From assembly GCA_025602915.1 (NCBI GenBank), contig JAHLJZ010000038.1, forward strand, positions 124,001-188,000: a stretch of 64,000 bases of DNA, written 5' to 3'. The position numbers and the translations under genes are program-made. Shown in pieces: positions 1 to 12,333 of this stretch (the stretch's first letter is position 1; the number at the start of each line of letters is the position of its first letter). The DNA comes from Paraphysoderma sedebokerense (taxonomy: Eukaryota > Blastocladiomycota > Physodermatomycetes > Physodermatales > Physodermataceae). Under the pieces are notes generated by a model. It searched no databases. It was not told the DNA's origin and was given only the letters and a program-made list of their open reading frames with translations.

Positions 1-14
1 TTTCCTTATTGTAG

Positions 15-221
15 TGCTCTACGTACATAACGAAAACTGAAGGCTGCAATCATATGACTTGCCAGTCATGCCAAACCCATTTTTGCTATCGTTGTGGATC
101 CTATCTACCATCCTCGAACCCGTATTCACACTATAATTTTGGCGGTTCTAGCTGTTACGGGCAGTTGTTCGATTCCTTACATACAGATGATGACGCTCTC
201 TTTGAGTTTGCTTTCGTGTAA
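15..221 (+). CDS. RBR E3 ubiquitin ligase, RNF14/ITT1-like (3' end only)
   Basis: This is the last exon of a ring-between-ring ubiquitin ligase; the rest lies before the window. The exon starts after an AG acceptor at 13-14 and ends in TAA at 219-221. It encodes the RING2 module with CxxC pairs and the signature KTEGCNHMTCQSC, followed by FCYRCG. After that comes an RNF14-type tail, a PYSHY motif and an SCYGQLF block, then an acidic end. In this family RING2 carries the catalytic cysteine that takes ubiquitin from the E2. RNF14 relatives act on stalled ribosomes and transcription factors; a role here is inferred only. The ATG at 54 is internal, not a start. Confidence 0.75.
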   Translation, partial: CSTYITKTEGCNHMTCQSCQTHFCYRCGSYLPSSNPYSHYNFGGSSCYGQLFDSLHTDDDALFEFAFV

Positions 222-686
222 GACAATTTTGCAGGGTTTCCTCTGTGTATTTTGTATTGTAGATTGTTTGCGATATTTAATTGTAATTGACAAAATTAAA
301 AAAATATTGAACTAGTTCTTGATGCGATACTTTTGCAAGAGCTACAGGAAAGAACCGTGATGAACTTTCTTCAGGCTTCAGATGGCCTAGGAGATTATGA
401 GATGGCGGTCGAATTCCCAGGCATGTATTATGCTCCGCTGTTGCTTCTCGTACTAAACGAGAATGTAAATCCACATATACCTTATCATAAGCTGCTGTTA
501 TTGACGAACTCCTCTCAAAAATAATGTGGGACTGAGTTTAGTTTGAACAGATTTGCCCGTTTATTGTGAACTTGTCGTTTCTCTCTCCGCATTGACTCAG
601 TCCGGCTTTCGAGTTTCGACCAGTGACAGCAGCAGTGAGCAGACCCATATTCGACCATTTGGGCAGCTTTCGGAACAAACGGCTCA
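222..686. other. Intergenic region between the RBR ligase and SERINC
   Basis: No convincing gene. Short open frames at 277-474 (minus) and 333-524 (plus) overlap each other, show no recognisable motif and are not joined to good splice sites. The stretch probably holds the ligase 3' UTR and the SERINC promoter and 5' UTR. Confidence 0.5.
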
Positions 687-2395
687 ATGGCATGCTGCTT
701 AACTTGCTGTGTTGCTGATGCTAGTCAGTAATTTGACTTTGAACTCCGGAATCATCTGTACTCTTACTTACATATTTTCTCAGTATGTTGCGCGACTTCC
801 GGAGCGATCGAATGCTGCTGTTGCGTTATTCCATGTAAAACATCAGTTGTTACTAGAGTATTGTATGCCCTCGGATTCACATTAGCTACCGCGGCAGCGT
901 TCACCTTAAAGTAAAGTAGTCTCACTGTCATTGGCGTGGATCTTAAAGCACCATACCCACCAATTTTTTACAGGACGATAGGATTTCAAAATTTCCCGTA
1001 TTTCTGCGATCAAACGTGTTGGCAATATGTGACTGTCTACAGATTCAGTTTTAGTTTGGTGCAGTATCATTCATTCTTGATGTTGCTGACATTCGGAGTA
1101 ACCAACAGTCGGGATGCCAGAGCAAGAATTCAAAATGGGTCCGTTTTTCTTTCGCGCTGATAACACAAAGGCATTAGTATTTATTATTCTTCCCTAGATT
1201 TTGGCCCATCAAGTTCATTCTATTTGCTGGGGTAACAACTGGATCGTTTTTCATGGAGAAAGAGCTGTTCGACAAATATTACATTCCCGCATTTGTGTTC
1301 AGTGGATTCTTCTTGCTCCTCCAAATGTTCTTGCTTGTCGACTTTGCGTATGCTTGGGTACATTTTTATCCTTCAAAAACAGTTAATACTCTGTTCCTTG
1401 TAATAACTTGATGTATTTCGTTCTTTGCAGGCTAATCGCTGGGTCTCAAATTACGAAGAAACCCAAAATAGTGCATGGCAAATCGGCCTCGTTGGTTCAA
1501 CAATCCTCATATACTGCTTAGTATTAACAGGGCATATTCTGCTGTATCACTTCTTTGGTTACGAATCGCCACGATGCGGGCTCAATATCTTTTTAATTTC
1601 GTTTAATCTGATCCTGACAATCATTCAATCGATATTGTCAATTCACCCTCGAGTTCAGGAGAAAAGACCCAAGTCGGGATTACTACAAGCTGGAGTGATT
1701 GCGCTGTATTCTACTTATTTGATTGCCAGCGCAATTACCAACGATCCTTATAAATGTTTGAGAGGAATTGGAACTGGAGAATCTGACCCAAACTTCCAAA
1801 ACACTGCTCAAATTGTGGGAGTCGTGCTGTCTATACTTGCGTTAGGATACACAGCTATCGATACTGGAAGTTCTTACGTTTTGGCCGGACAAGAAAACCA
1901 AGATGACGAGACAGAAGGAACACTATACTCTTATAGGTAATTAGTGCGTTCACTTCTACTTTTGGTCGGATAAGGTTTGACTTCGGATTCTTGCGTTCTC
2001 TTTAGCTATTTCCATTTGGTGTTCGCTCTAGCCAGCTTTTACATGGCATCGACGTTCACAAATTGGAATGTTTATATTCCTGATTCAAGTCCGTTGAATT
2101 CTCCCTCCAACCCTGATCTAACTATTGATCGAGGAGAACCTGCGTACTGGATTAAAGCTTCGACTAGTTGGGTGGTTGTGTTGTTGTATATCTGGACATT
2201 AGTGGTACGTTTTACATGTCCCTGAAATTATCGTTAGAAAGTCAATACTGATCTTATTCGTTTGAAAAATCTTTGTCAAATCGATGTAGGCACCACTTGT
2301 AAGTGTATTTGGTCTTTGTTAGCGCAGTTGAGTTACCGGCTAACTTTTAGATTTACCATTATCAGATGTTTCCAAACCGAGATTTTGGGGAGTGA
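687..2395 (+). CDS. TMS1: Serine incorporator (SERINC/TMS1) membrane protein
   Basis: Exons 687-723, 784-910, 974-1138, 1198-1357, 1431-1936, 2006-2204, 2290-2298 and 2366-2395 give 410 residues. The family consists of polytopic membrane proteins linked to serine-derived lipids and lipid scrambling. The N-terminus is cysteine-rich (MACCLTCC, then IECCCC), as is typical. The family blocks SRDARARIQNG, LLVDFAYAW, ANRWVSNYEE and KSGLLQAGVIALYSTY are present, with about ten hydrophobic segments. The conserved C-terminus WTLVAPLMFPNRDFGE is only reached by splicing through a 9-nt exon (2290-2298). Without that exon the frame runs to a non-conserved stop at 2320. The protein is slightly shorter than animal SERINCs. 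Confidence 0.93.
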
Positions 2396-2850
2396 CAAGG
2401 GGAGACAATATATGTATGAATATTTTTGATTAACCGTGATATATAATTTATTTGTTTATATAAATGAGGCAGGCAACTATATATGTTATCGATAGACTAT
2501 TATGATATAGATTTTCGCGTCCTTTACCTTTGCAACAGCCGATTGATTGAAGCCTAAATTCTACAGCATTGCAGGATACATATGTATGGAGTTATATCTC
2601 TTACACAAAGCATGGGAAAAGAATATCTGAATTTATAACGATTGTGCTGTCGGTGTTATAGCATGAGAGAATTATTGTGTAACTTAAATTAACGAATTAA
2701 GAAGGTTTGATGATGATATGCATCAAATTTATAATACGGCGATACTACTCTCGGCTACCGACATCTTCATATGACTGCGGGATCGAGTGCTTCGGGTGAC
2801 GACCTGGTCGATATGAACCTATGCGATGGAAAAAAAAAATTACGTATGAG
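2396..2850. other. Convergent 3' intergenic region
   Basis: AT-rich spacer between the 3' ends of SERINC (plus) and HOP1 (minus). No gene, repeat or RNA was recognised; it presumably contains both 3' UTRs. Confidence 0.5.
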
Positions 2851-5366
2851 TTATAAAATAAAATAACAAATTGGAAGCCTATATGATTGTCGCTTAAAGG
2901 TATCAGTTATTTCAGTATCACAAATAGAAACAACCTCTCGATGCTTCTCTAATGATTTCTCAGGTGTATTGCACAGAGGTTGAGTGGACGCTTGAGTCGA
3001 ATATAGTCCCTGACTCTCTTCGCCTCCCCCACGAATTTGGTGCTCGGGCCGGGAGAGGCCAGTCTGCAATCGGGAATCGGACACAGCTTTTAAAGATGGA
3101 GAGGATGATTGGTAATTCTGAGAGCCTGATATGAAACCTAAAACAACATTCAAATCCTGCTGAAAATATCTTCTAACGATTAATTTTGTCTGAGATGACT
3201 TGACGACAGCGAACTTATAAGAGAGAAGTTGGCTCGACGATTTCCTTGGACGACCGCGCTTTTTCAACTTGGGTGGAGCAGGAATGGATTTGAGTTCAAT
3301 CAATCCTTCATTGGATAGCCGTTCGACCAAAGAGCGAGCGATATGTAGAGGAATTGCTAAAGAAGTTCTGTTAAATTCTAAGAAGGCGGACTTACAAGTG
3401 TGCGAATAACAAACATAAACGTCGAGCTAGCATTTCGTCTGTATCAACTTCATCGTTCTCGTTCCATACAACTGAAATGACTCTTCTAAATAGAGCTAGT
3501 TTTTTAAGTTCAGCCGGACTATGCGCCTGCAGAATAGCGTTGGAGCAAGAACAAAGGAATGAAGAATTTATGCGGGGATCTTTGTGGTTGAAGTAACCGA
3601 AACAAACGACGTGTGACCATTTCTGGCATTCGTCACATTGAATCATTCCTTCGTCACTCTAAAAATTTAAACCATAATAATTAATTTCTCTTTCTGACAC
3701 CCCAATGATAGGACACAATTAATCAAATGGCGTTAGGAGAAATACCTCTTTTAACTGACAGATGCAACCCACATCTAAGCTGTCATCGCTGGCAGAATCA
3801 CCGGAGTCATCGACGACGGTATCAGTATCGACCTCGGCGGGACATTCTTCATTGGAACGACGTTTCTTATTCTTGTTTAAATTCTTTGATTCGTCGTCAG
3901 CAACCACGTCTTCGATCTCGGTTTCCGGTATTGGTGAGTCTGCGTTGGACGAAGAAATTTGTAGAGCTCCCAGACGTCTACGCGTAAGACGCTCCCCTGA
4001 GTCTACGATAAGCGCATGAGTCTGTGATTGCGAAAGAGATTCATCATGAATTTTTTGCAACTCTTTAGTCAATTTGACGCCATTTGATGAACGACGTTGG
4101 CGGGTTTGCGAGTTGCCGGCACATTTCATAACTTAAAACCATGAAGTATTGGGTTTAGTAGTTCCGTTGTGCAATGTGAAGAATTAAACTTACTTATATC
4201 AGAGTCGTGTAAGTTTTCTTTGGATGCCTGTTGCGTATTGATACCACCTATACTATTGGTGCCTAATTCTTCATCATCCACAATGGGTATAGAATCCATA
4301 TGCGAAGGTTGTTGCGGGGCCGATGCTTTCAACTCATCGGTGCACTGGATAGAAGAGTACAGGCTGCTGATGGACGACGATTGGCAAACCACTCCCTCAA
4401 CTGGCGCATATCTATCATCTGCATGTGTGCCTTGGACTGTACTTGGCTGGACCTTGGAAGGAGTATCGGCGGCGGACTGAAGACTCAATGATACGCTGGA
4501 AAAGCAATCGAATATTGAGCGATGAGTGAAGCTACCTAAAAATAGAATTAAAACTACCTGTGATGTTGTGTTTTGATTCCACCAATTGGTATGTTCAGTG
4601 GGTCACAATTAAATACGAACGGAGCAATACACTCTTTAAAGAACTTGGGCTGGTAATCTGCTGGAGTCACTTCATCGTAGTACAATAGCTTGATTGTAAC
4701 GTATCTATTTGGAGGAAGATCCTAAAAAAAAGTGCTTAACAAATTACAAGTAGGATGCAGTTTTCTGAAAGCTAATGAGAACTCACCTTCATCGTAGAGA
4801 AAAGGGCAATTAACGAACGAATAAGGCGGCTTATGGACTTTTCGATGTCATGCACCGTTTGGAGATCATTTGAACCCATCCTTTGATCGGCGAAGGTCAA
4901 GGCTATACGCTGGTCGTCCGGATACGATACATCGAATTTGTAGCTTTCAATTATTTCTTCGGGTTTGCTTGGATCTAAGAAGACAGCAAAGATGACCTGA
5001 CGAAGCTAACAGTGGAGGTGGCGCGGGGTAAACAAATTGCATTATGCGTTACGCCTGTGCAAGTAGAACGGCGCAGGCACAGAGAAAAGTAATAAATTTA
5101 GAAACACAAACGTAATGGTTTTCGATGGCATCATATACACCATATTCAATGAAGTTTAACAGGCGATTCCCTTCGGATGAGTAGTCGCGTCGTAGTTTCT
5201 TCACCACCGTCCCCGCGTATTCTTTTCCCTCATAATTTTCTTCAGGGAAAAGTCCTCGAAGATAAGATACGGCAGAGATAGATAAAGATAGAAGCTCCTT
5301 CACCAAGGTCAAACTCTGGGTTTTAGTAGGCAGCAATTGCGCCGTCTTCTGAACCTGTTGCATCAT
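2851..5366 (-). CDS. HOP1: Meiotic chromosome axis protein HOP1 (HORMA + PHD + winged helix)
   Basis: Exons 5366-5112, 5005-4787, 4721-4558, 4495-4194, 4131-3746, 3658-3415 and 3356-2851 give 691 residues. HOP1/HORMAD proteins coat the meiotic axis and promote double-strand breaks and crossovers. The HORMA domain opens with QSLTLVKELLSLSISAVSYL followed by RGLFPEENY, very close to HORMAD1. A Ser-rich linker leads to a PHD finger (CICQ, CDECQKW, CSC). Next comes a winged-helix block (LARRLSIPLHIARSLVERL), the arrangement called the chromatin-binding region in fungal Hop1. A KKRGRPRK stretch resembles an AT-hook. The start was set at the ATG at 5366; the frame is open upstream to 5462, but only a GTG is there. 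The intron 3414-3357 uses a GTTTGT donor and restores the winged helix. Confidence 0.9.
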
Positions 5367-5830
5367 CGTGGCGTGTATTCCAGACAGCCCAGTAAGAGAG
5401 TTTTGGAAAGCAGAACGGATGCGCGGTGAATGCAAGGATGCGATAACTCGGGCAGATCTCACAGGAGAAGGAGGGAGAGGTGTGAGAGGAAGGAGAAAAG
5501 AGGAAGGAGGAAAGAAGGGAAGAGCAGAAAGTCATTCGCGTTAGCTTCCGTTGGCCGCAGCCCCTTGGCCGCAGACACGGAAATCCCTCTGGATGAAAAT
5601 CACATCTTTGCAGCTGTTAGCTATACGGTGCAGATGGTGAATATTAGCATAGAAACGCAGTTTTGGCGTTCATAGAAGTGAATGTTTGCAGTAAGAAAGT
5701 GTCGGTTGGTTGTGGTGATGGTTTATCATTGCAACAGGCGGAATCTGCACCGGGCACGACGGTGGCTGAATCTTTCCATGACTCTCTCACAGAATAAATC
5801 TGCTTCCTGCACAATCTTTGCCGTACCAAA
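5367..5830. promoter_or_regulatory. Divergent HOP1/USP39 promoter with a polypurine tract
   Basis: The region separates the two divergent start codons. Positions about 5461-5531 are almost purely A/G on the plus strand, so they form a CT-rich tract just upstream of the HOP1 start, as is common at fungal transcription starts. No specific factor site was identified. Confidence 0.4.
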
Positions 5831-7914
5831 ATGACAAATACTGCTAAAAAACAACGGCTAGACGATTCGTCCGCCGCTGAATCAAAGTCAGACATTCCCA
5901 ATCAGCATGCAGTCAATGACGATTCGTTCGAGTCTTCGGATGAGGACGAACTTCCTCACAAATCAGTACAGTCCGAAGCCATTCAGTCAAAAGATATGTA
6001 TTTAGACACCGTGAATAGATACATGTTGGATTTTGATTTTGAAAAAGTGTGCTCTGTTAGTTTGAGCAACTTGAATGTCTACGCTTGCTTGGTTTGCGGA
6101 AAATATTTTCAGGGTAATGTTTACAATTAATTCTACACGAGAAATCCATTGATCTGATGATCGAATTTACAGGAAGGGGAAAGTTATCACATGCCTATAC
6201 CCATTCTTTGCATGACGACCACCACGTATTTGTTAATCTATCGTCACTAAAGGTTCAGTTTTATAAAAACGCCATCTCATCTCTAGTGAGCTAAACCTGA
6301 TTTTATCCCTAGACTTATATTCTTCCGGAGGGTTACGAAGTCAAAGATTCATCTTTGGACGATATAAAAGTTTGTCAATTTAGATTTTGTGATTCAAATA
6401 ATTTCATTCTCTAATTCATTTCTTGGTTTTTCAGTATGTCATTAATCCTGTTTTCAAAAAAGATAAAGTCACCAAAATTGACTACAACACTGCATTCTCC
6501 TTGGACTTGAATGACAAAAAATATCTTCCAGGTTTCCTTTCATGCTCATATTTGTGTGTATTACACTGCATTTGATATTAATTGCTGTCTTTATCAGGTT
6601 TCATTGGTCTGAATAATATCAAATGCAACGATTATATCAATGTTATTATTCAAATGCTGGTTCATATTCCCCCTCTCCGCGATTATTTCCTTTTATCATC
6701 AATGAACCCAGAGGAAAATCAGATTCACAATATTGCTGCACGATCTCCATTGGTACAGCAGTTTGCTCTTCTCACAAGGAAAATCTGGAATCCTAGAGCT
6801 TTCAAAGGCCAAGTTAGTCCTCACGAATTACTTCAGGTAGGTTGCTGTCTTTTGTGGTAGTATTTAATCCACACCCATACTCATTTCATATGTTCCAGGA
6901 AATTTCAAATGCATCGAACAAAAGGTTTAGGCTGTCGCAGCAAGATGAACCTATAAATTTCCTTTCGTGGTTTCTGAATGCCTTGCACAAAGATTTGGGT
7001 GGAACGAAAAAGCCTGGCAGTAGTAAGTTTTATCATGGAGTTTCTGTTCGCCAAATATTATTGACATATTTTATAGGTTTGATTCACCAAATTTTTCAAG
7101 GAGAAGTACGAGTTGAGACTCAAGAAGTTGTCTTAAGGGTAAATCAGGAGAGGCAGCAGAAATTTGATGACACAAGAGGTAACCCCATGTTCGATTTTTT
7201 TCTTTGATCTCAGTCGCATTAACAAGGGGAGTATCTGTTAAGACTCGAAGACTGCAAAAACTGCATTCCTTTTCTTAACTTTAGAACTTCCATCGGCTCC
7301 ACTGTTTCAAGATGAATTTGAAAAAAACATTATTCCCCAAGTTCCCCTTACCACTCTTCTTAACAAGTATGATGGTTTAACAACTCAGGTAAATTACACC
7401 ACTCGGATTCGCCCTGCTATATTTCGTCTTGATTCATTTATACATTGGAATAGGAATCGGCTGGTACAATTCGCGGATATCGGATAACGCGGCTTCCTCG
7501 ATACTTAATCTTCAGTATCAAAAGATTCACCAAGAATAATTTTCAAGAAGAAAAGAACCCAACAATCGTTAACTTTCCGGTTACGAATCTTGATATGGGC
7601 GAATGTAAGTAGTTCCTTTTAGTTTGCAGGTTTTGATGCAGCAATGTAATTAATATCTCCATCTGTTATCAGACCTAGAGCCCTCTGCGCAAGACTTGGA
7701 CCAACCGAGAGTATCGCATTATTACGATCTCTTGGCCAATATATGCCACGATGGTAAGGCGGGAGCTGGAAATGGAACGTACAAGGTTCATTTGCATCAT
7801 AAAGGCTTAAATCAGTGGTTTTCAGTCGAAGATCTCCGTGTTGAGGAAATCCTACCACAAATTATGTTTTTACAAGAAAGTGTAATGCAAGTTTGGGAGA
7901 GGAAGGAGATTTAG
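5831..7914 (+). CDS. SAD1: U4/U6.U5 tri-snRNP factor USP39/SAD1 (inactive deubiquitinase fold)
   Basis: Exons 5831-6113, 6173-6252, 6313-6369, 6435-6531, 6598-6836, 6899-7022, 7077-7178, 7285-7388, 7454-7604 and 7673-7914 give 492 residues. An acidic N-terminus is followed by a UBP-type zinc finger (YACLVCGKYFQG, then SHAYTHS) and a USP fold. The Cys box reads GLNNIKCNDYINV, so Asp occupies the position of the catalytic Cys, as in known USP39 proteins. Other blocks include FLSWFLNALHKDLGGTKK, SIKRFTKNNF and NPTIVNFPVTNLD. USP39 stabilises the tri-snRNP for spliceosome assembly and is not a protease. All ten exons keep phase. Confidence 0.95.
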
Positions 7915-8404
7915 TTGTGTCATAAAAATGATAATCGCCTGTGGTAATTAGATTTGGAAAAATATTACACCTTTTTCCCCTTGCCCTGCTGCAACAGATA
8001 AATTGAAGGAAGATGATTTACCGGATTGAATAATGTTTCCAAGTATAACATATATGAAATTGGGACAATTAAACAGTCCACACCCACATTCAGCGATGGA
8101 CAGTGCCTACCTGGGTAATGGTGTCCAGGTCACGTTGGCGTTTGTTTTGGTGTCGTTCAGAGTTCAAGAGGAAGCTCCCAAGCGTAAAGAGTAGAAATTA
8201 AACGCTGCATCATACACTCTTCCGTCCGGTCGCAATCACTTTTGAATTTGTTGCCAACCGCACATTTCAAACTCATCATCATAATCTTTCAGTACCACTG
8301 CAAGACCGACGCATCCCTACTGTCTTCTCGTTACGTCGTTTGCTTGCTCTGTTTGAAATTACTTTATCCATTCCACTTTTACGCTCTTGCTTTGAGCCGC
8401 TAAA
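7915..8404. other. Intergenic region before coatomer gamma
   Basis: No gene seen. Presumably the USP39 3' UTR and the coatomer gamma promoter. A CT-rich stretch around 8210-8400 leads into the ATG at 8405. Confidence 0.5.
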
Positions 8405-11400
8405 ATGAATTTCGGAAAAAAGGATGAAGATTCAGGTATTTGCATTCCATCTTCTAGTGCTCATCTGTCATCCTGCCCTTTCTGTTTAGCGTCTGACCCG
8501 ATCAGCTCGCCATTTGTCAACAACCACGCCATCTAACATTCACCTTTGACTTTACTTCACAACTATGTTTTCCTGGAAATTTCTTACAAATCCATTTCAT
8601 TCACTGTGACCTACCAATATTCTCAACAGCGGCACCTCTTCATTTCGATAAATCGACTATATTGCAGGAAACGCGCGTATTTAACGAAACTCCATTGAAC
8701 GCTCGCAAATGTCGAGTTTTATTAGCAAAAGTGCTGGCTTTGCTGTATATGGGCGAATCCTTCGGTAATAAAGAAGCCACAGAAGTTTTCTTTGCGACAA
8801 CTAAATTGTTTCAGAGCAAAGATGTACGTTATAATTTCCGGGACCAGGATTATGATTTTCCGTCCCCTCGTTTACGTCAACATTTCTATCTGAGATTTGT
8901 ATTCATGAAATATTCGTTTACTTTTTGAACAGCCTGCTCTACGACAAATGATTTACTTGATCATTAAAGAACTGTCGGGTATCGCCGACGATGTAATAAT
9001 GGTCACCTCGTCACTGACCAAGGACATCAACGCTAAACCTGAAGAACTCTTTTCTTCCCAGTCGGGATTGGCGGCTGCGGCATCCCAATTTGGTTTCAAA
9101 TTTGGGAGTGGTTCCAGTTCTAGTCCAGGTTCTAGCCTTGGGCAGCAAAGCGGTTCAGGATCTATTATTGGCACTTCTGTCAGTCATCGTGCTTGTGCTA
9201 TTCGTGCCTTGTCGAAAATCACAGATGTAAGTACTTATACAATTTAGCTTGTCAATTATCGTTTGCTAATGTGGCATATATTTTAGCCGGTCATGTTGCA
9301 AGCTATCGAGAGATTTCTTAAGCAAGCTATTGTCGATAAAAATGCTTCAGTATCTTCGGCAGCGCTAGTTTCATCTTATCATCTCTATCAGACAGCGAAG
9401 GAAGTTGTCAAGCGATGGGGAAATGAAGTTCAGGAGGCAGTCAGCAGTAACAAAACCGCTAGCTCTGGTCACGGCTTTTACGGTGGCAGCAATATCACGC
9501 AATACCATGCATTAGGTTTGTTATACCTGATTAGACAAAATGATAGAATGGCGGTAGCGAAATTGGTTCAAGGGTTAGCTAAGAGCGGAGGAGTCAAAAG
9601 TCAATGGGCGCAGTGCATGTTGATTCGTTTTGCTGTGAAGTGTATGGAAGATGAAAGCGCCAGCTTTGGGGGAAAGAATATGGTGGGTGTCGATGGAAGC
9701 TTAAGTCAACAAATGTATGACTATTTGAAGTCTCTGTGCAAGTAAGTCGACTTTTTACTGCGATCTTTCCCTACCAGACATAATGAGTTGATGGAATTAC
9801 TCATTCTATAGCAACAACGAAATGGTGATGTTGGAAGCCGCTCGCGCTCTGTGCGGTATGGCAGCGACATCGCCGGAAAGTCCTGGCCTCAATTCCCAAC
9901 AATTATACCCAGCTGTACAAGCCCTCGCTCAATTATTGAATTCGCCCAGACCTGCCCTCAAGTTTGCTTCGCTCCGAACACTCAATAAATTGGCCATGAC
10001 CAACCCTGCACTCGTCAGCTCCTGCAATCTTGATATGGAGCAGCTCATTACCGACAGTAACCGCAGTATTGCTACGTTTGCAATCACAACTCTTCTTAAA
10101 GTGAGATTCCTTCGGTCCTCCACACTATTTTGTGGTAAACATTAACATTCTTCATTTTCTACAGACTGGTACCGAATCCAGTGTCGACCGTCTTATGAAA
10201 CAAATCTCGACATTCATGAACGAAATTTCCGACGAGTTTAAGATCATAGTTATCGATGCCATCCGTGCCTTAGCTTTAAAATTCCCAGCTAAGCAGTCAA
10301 TCATGTTGGGATTTTTGAGCGGAGTATTGAGAGATGAAGGTGGATACGAATACAAAAAGAGCATAGTGGAAGCTATTTTCGACTTGGTGAAAACCGTTCC
10401 AGAGTGTAAAGAAACAGGTTGCTATTCTTGTACCTTTCTTCTGAATTTTGACTTGTGCGCTAATCAACACCATCTTGTTAGCTCTGGCTCATCTGTGTGA
10501 GTTCATCGAAGATTGCGAATTTACGAAGTTGGCTGTCCGCATCTTGCAACTTATTGGTATTGAGGGTCCAAAGACGCCCCAACCTGCAAAATACATTCGT
10601 TATATTTATAATCGGGTCATTTTAGAGAATTCAAACGTGCGTGCAGCGGCCGTCACTGCGTTAGCCCACTTCGGATGCAAGATACCAGACGTGAGACAGA
10701 ATGTTAAAGTGCTGCTCAGACGGTTTGTGTTTCTGCGCATGATTCATCGTTGTGTATCCATTGGATTGATAAACAGTTACAGATGTCTCGATGATATTGA
10801 CGACGAAGTTCGAGATCGAGCAACGTTCTACCTTCGCGTTCTGGAAAGTGAAACATTGATGTCGAAGTATTTGATTGACGGTACACACGCCATCCAATTT
10901 CTTGACATGTTAAAATGAGCACTGACAATACTCTTAATAGAAACCATGCCATCGTTGTCGGCACTCGAAGCTAAACTGGTCAGCTATAAGAGTGACCCAG
11001 CTGCGGCAGAAACCCCATTCGATGTCAAGGTCATTCCTATCATAACTAAGCAACAAGAAGAGGCTCAAAGAATGCGTAAGTTTTATGTGAATGTAAATGG
11101 CGAATGTGGGACTTAGTCTAACTAGCAATTCCAGAGGCTAAAACTCTCGCCACCCAAAATGCCATGTCTGGAGCTAAAAGTGCTAAAGTCGAAAAAGCGT
11201 CACTACCATCGTCTCCTGCTGTCGCTTCACCAACTCATACTGCTCCTGCTTCGGCCGTTGACGCTCAACAAATGTATGCCACTGAATTAGCGAAGATACC
11301 AGAATTCGCTCCGATTGTGAATACATTGTTCAAGAGCTCTCCCAGACCGATCGAACTGACAGAACAAGAGTTGGAATATGTTGTATCTTGTGTGAAACAT

Positions 11401-12333
11401 ATTTTCACCAATTGGGTTGTCTTTCAGGTACGCTTTAATTTATCAAAATGTGGTTTACGGATAAATTCACATTCTTTCCTGGACAGTTCAACTGCAAAAA
11501 TACGGTGCAAGATTCACTATTGGAGAATGTTACTGTAGTAATGCAACCCGAGTCAGATGATGTTTATCAAATGATGCAGCAGCAGTTTATCATTTCCGCA
11601 AAGCGTCTGATTTATAACGAAGTGAACAGAGTTTATGTGGCATTCAAAAAGGTTCCTGGGTCTGTTCCTCTAGGTAAGAACTAATAAATATTTGATTTAT
11701 AATTCGTTTCATGCTAACTTTCAGACGCAGCGACTTTCTCAACGGCGTTGAAATACATCATCAAGGATTGCGATCCGAACACATTTGAACCAGATTCGGA
11801 GGAAGGTTATGACGATGAATACCAGGTACAAGCTGACATTAATTCTGTATTTATGAATACGCATTAACTCTACCATGCAATAGCTCGAAGAAGTCGATTT
11901 ATCCATTGCAGATTACATGATAGCGTCAGCCGTTCCAGATTTTTCGCGCAAGTGGGAAGAACTCGGCCAAGCGACGGAAGTAATTGAGACTTTCCAACTG
12001 ACAGCCATGACGAGCTTATCCTGTATGTAGATTTAAACCTATAGATTATCTTGACTATTAGTCTGTATTAATTGAATCATTTTTTTCGTTTCTTTAGCTG
12101 CTGTCTCAAAACTGTTGGAACTTCTTGGAATGCAGCCATTAGAAGGTACTCAAAATGTACCGAAAGATCGAAATGCGCATATGTTGGTTATGTCCGGAGT
12201 GTTTATGCCTGCGGTTAGAGTTCTTGTCCGAGTTCGTATGGCATTTGAAGCTTCGACGGGGGTTACGATGGAATTTGCTGTAAGGAGTGAGAATCGTGAG
12301 GTCAGTGAGTTGGTGGCTACTGCTATTAGTTAA
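8405..12333 (+). CDS. SEC21: Coatomer subunit gamma (COPI)
   Basis: Exons 8405-8435, 8630-8823, 8933-9226, 9287-9741, 9812-10100, 10165-10417, 10482-10722, 10783-10880, 10941-11075, 11135-11427, 11487-11673, 11725-11825, 11884-12022 and 12098-12333 give 981 residues. The protein is the gamma subunit of the COPI F-subcomplex for Golgi-to-ER retrograde vesicles. The adaptin-like trunk is clear: ARVFNET-type start, [48 protein letters not shown] and [11 protein letters not shown]. The C-terminal appendage ([28 protein letters not shown]) is present. A Ser/Gly/Ala-rich insertion of about 45 residues (encoded around 9045-9190) interrupts the trunk after the VTSSLTKD helix. The first intron (194 nt) is unusually long for this window. 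Confidence 0.96.

Noticed and set aside
333-524. Open frame of 63 codons
   Set aside because: No recognisable domain and overlaps an equally long frame on the other strand.
2299-2322. SERINC ending at the TAG at 2320
   Set aside because: The ending would be non-conserved; splicing at GTAAGT 2299 to 2366 yields the family C-terminus.
3368-3395. 28-nt intron in HOP1 (donor GTAAGT at 3395)
   Set aside because: Too short for this genome. A 58-nt intron from a GTTTGT donor at 3414 keeps frame and restores the winged-helix motif.
5367-5462. HOP1 start at 5462
   Set aside because: The codon is GTG; the first ATG in the frame is at 5366 and lies just before the HORMA domain.
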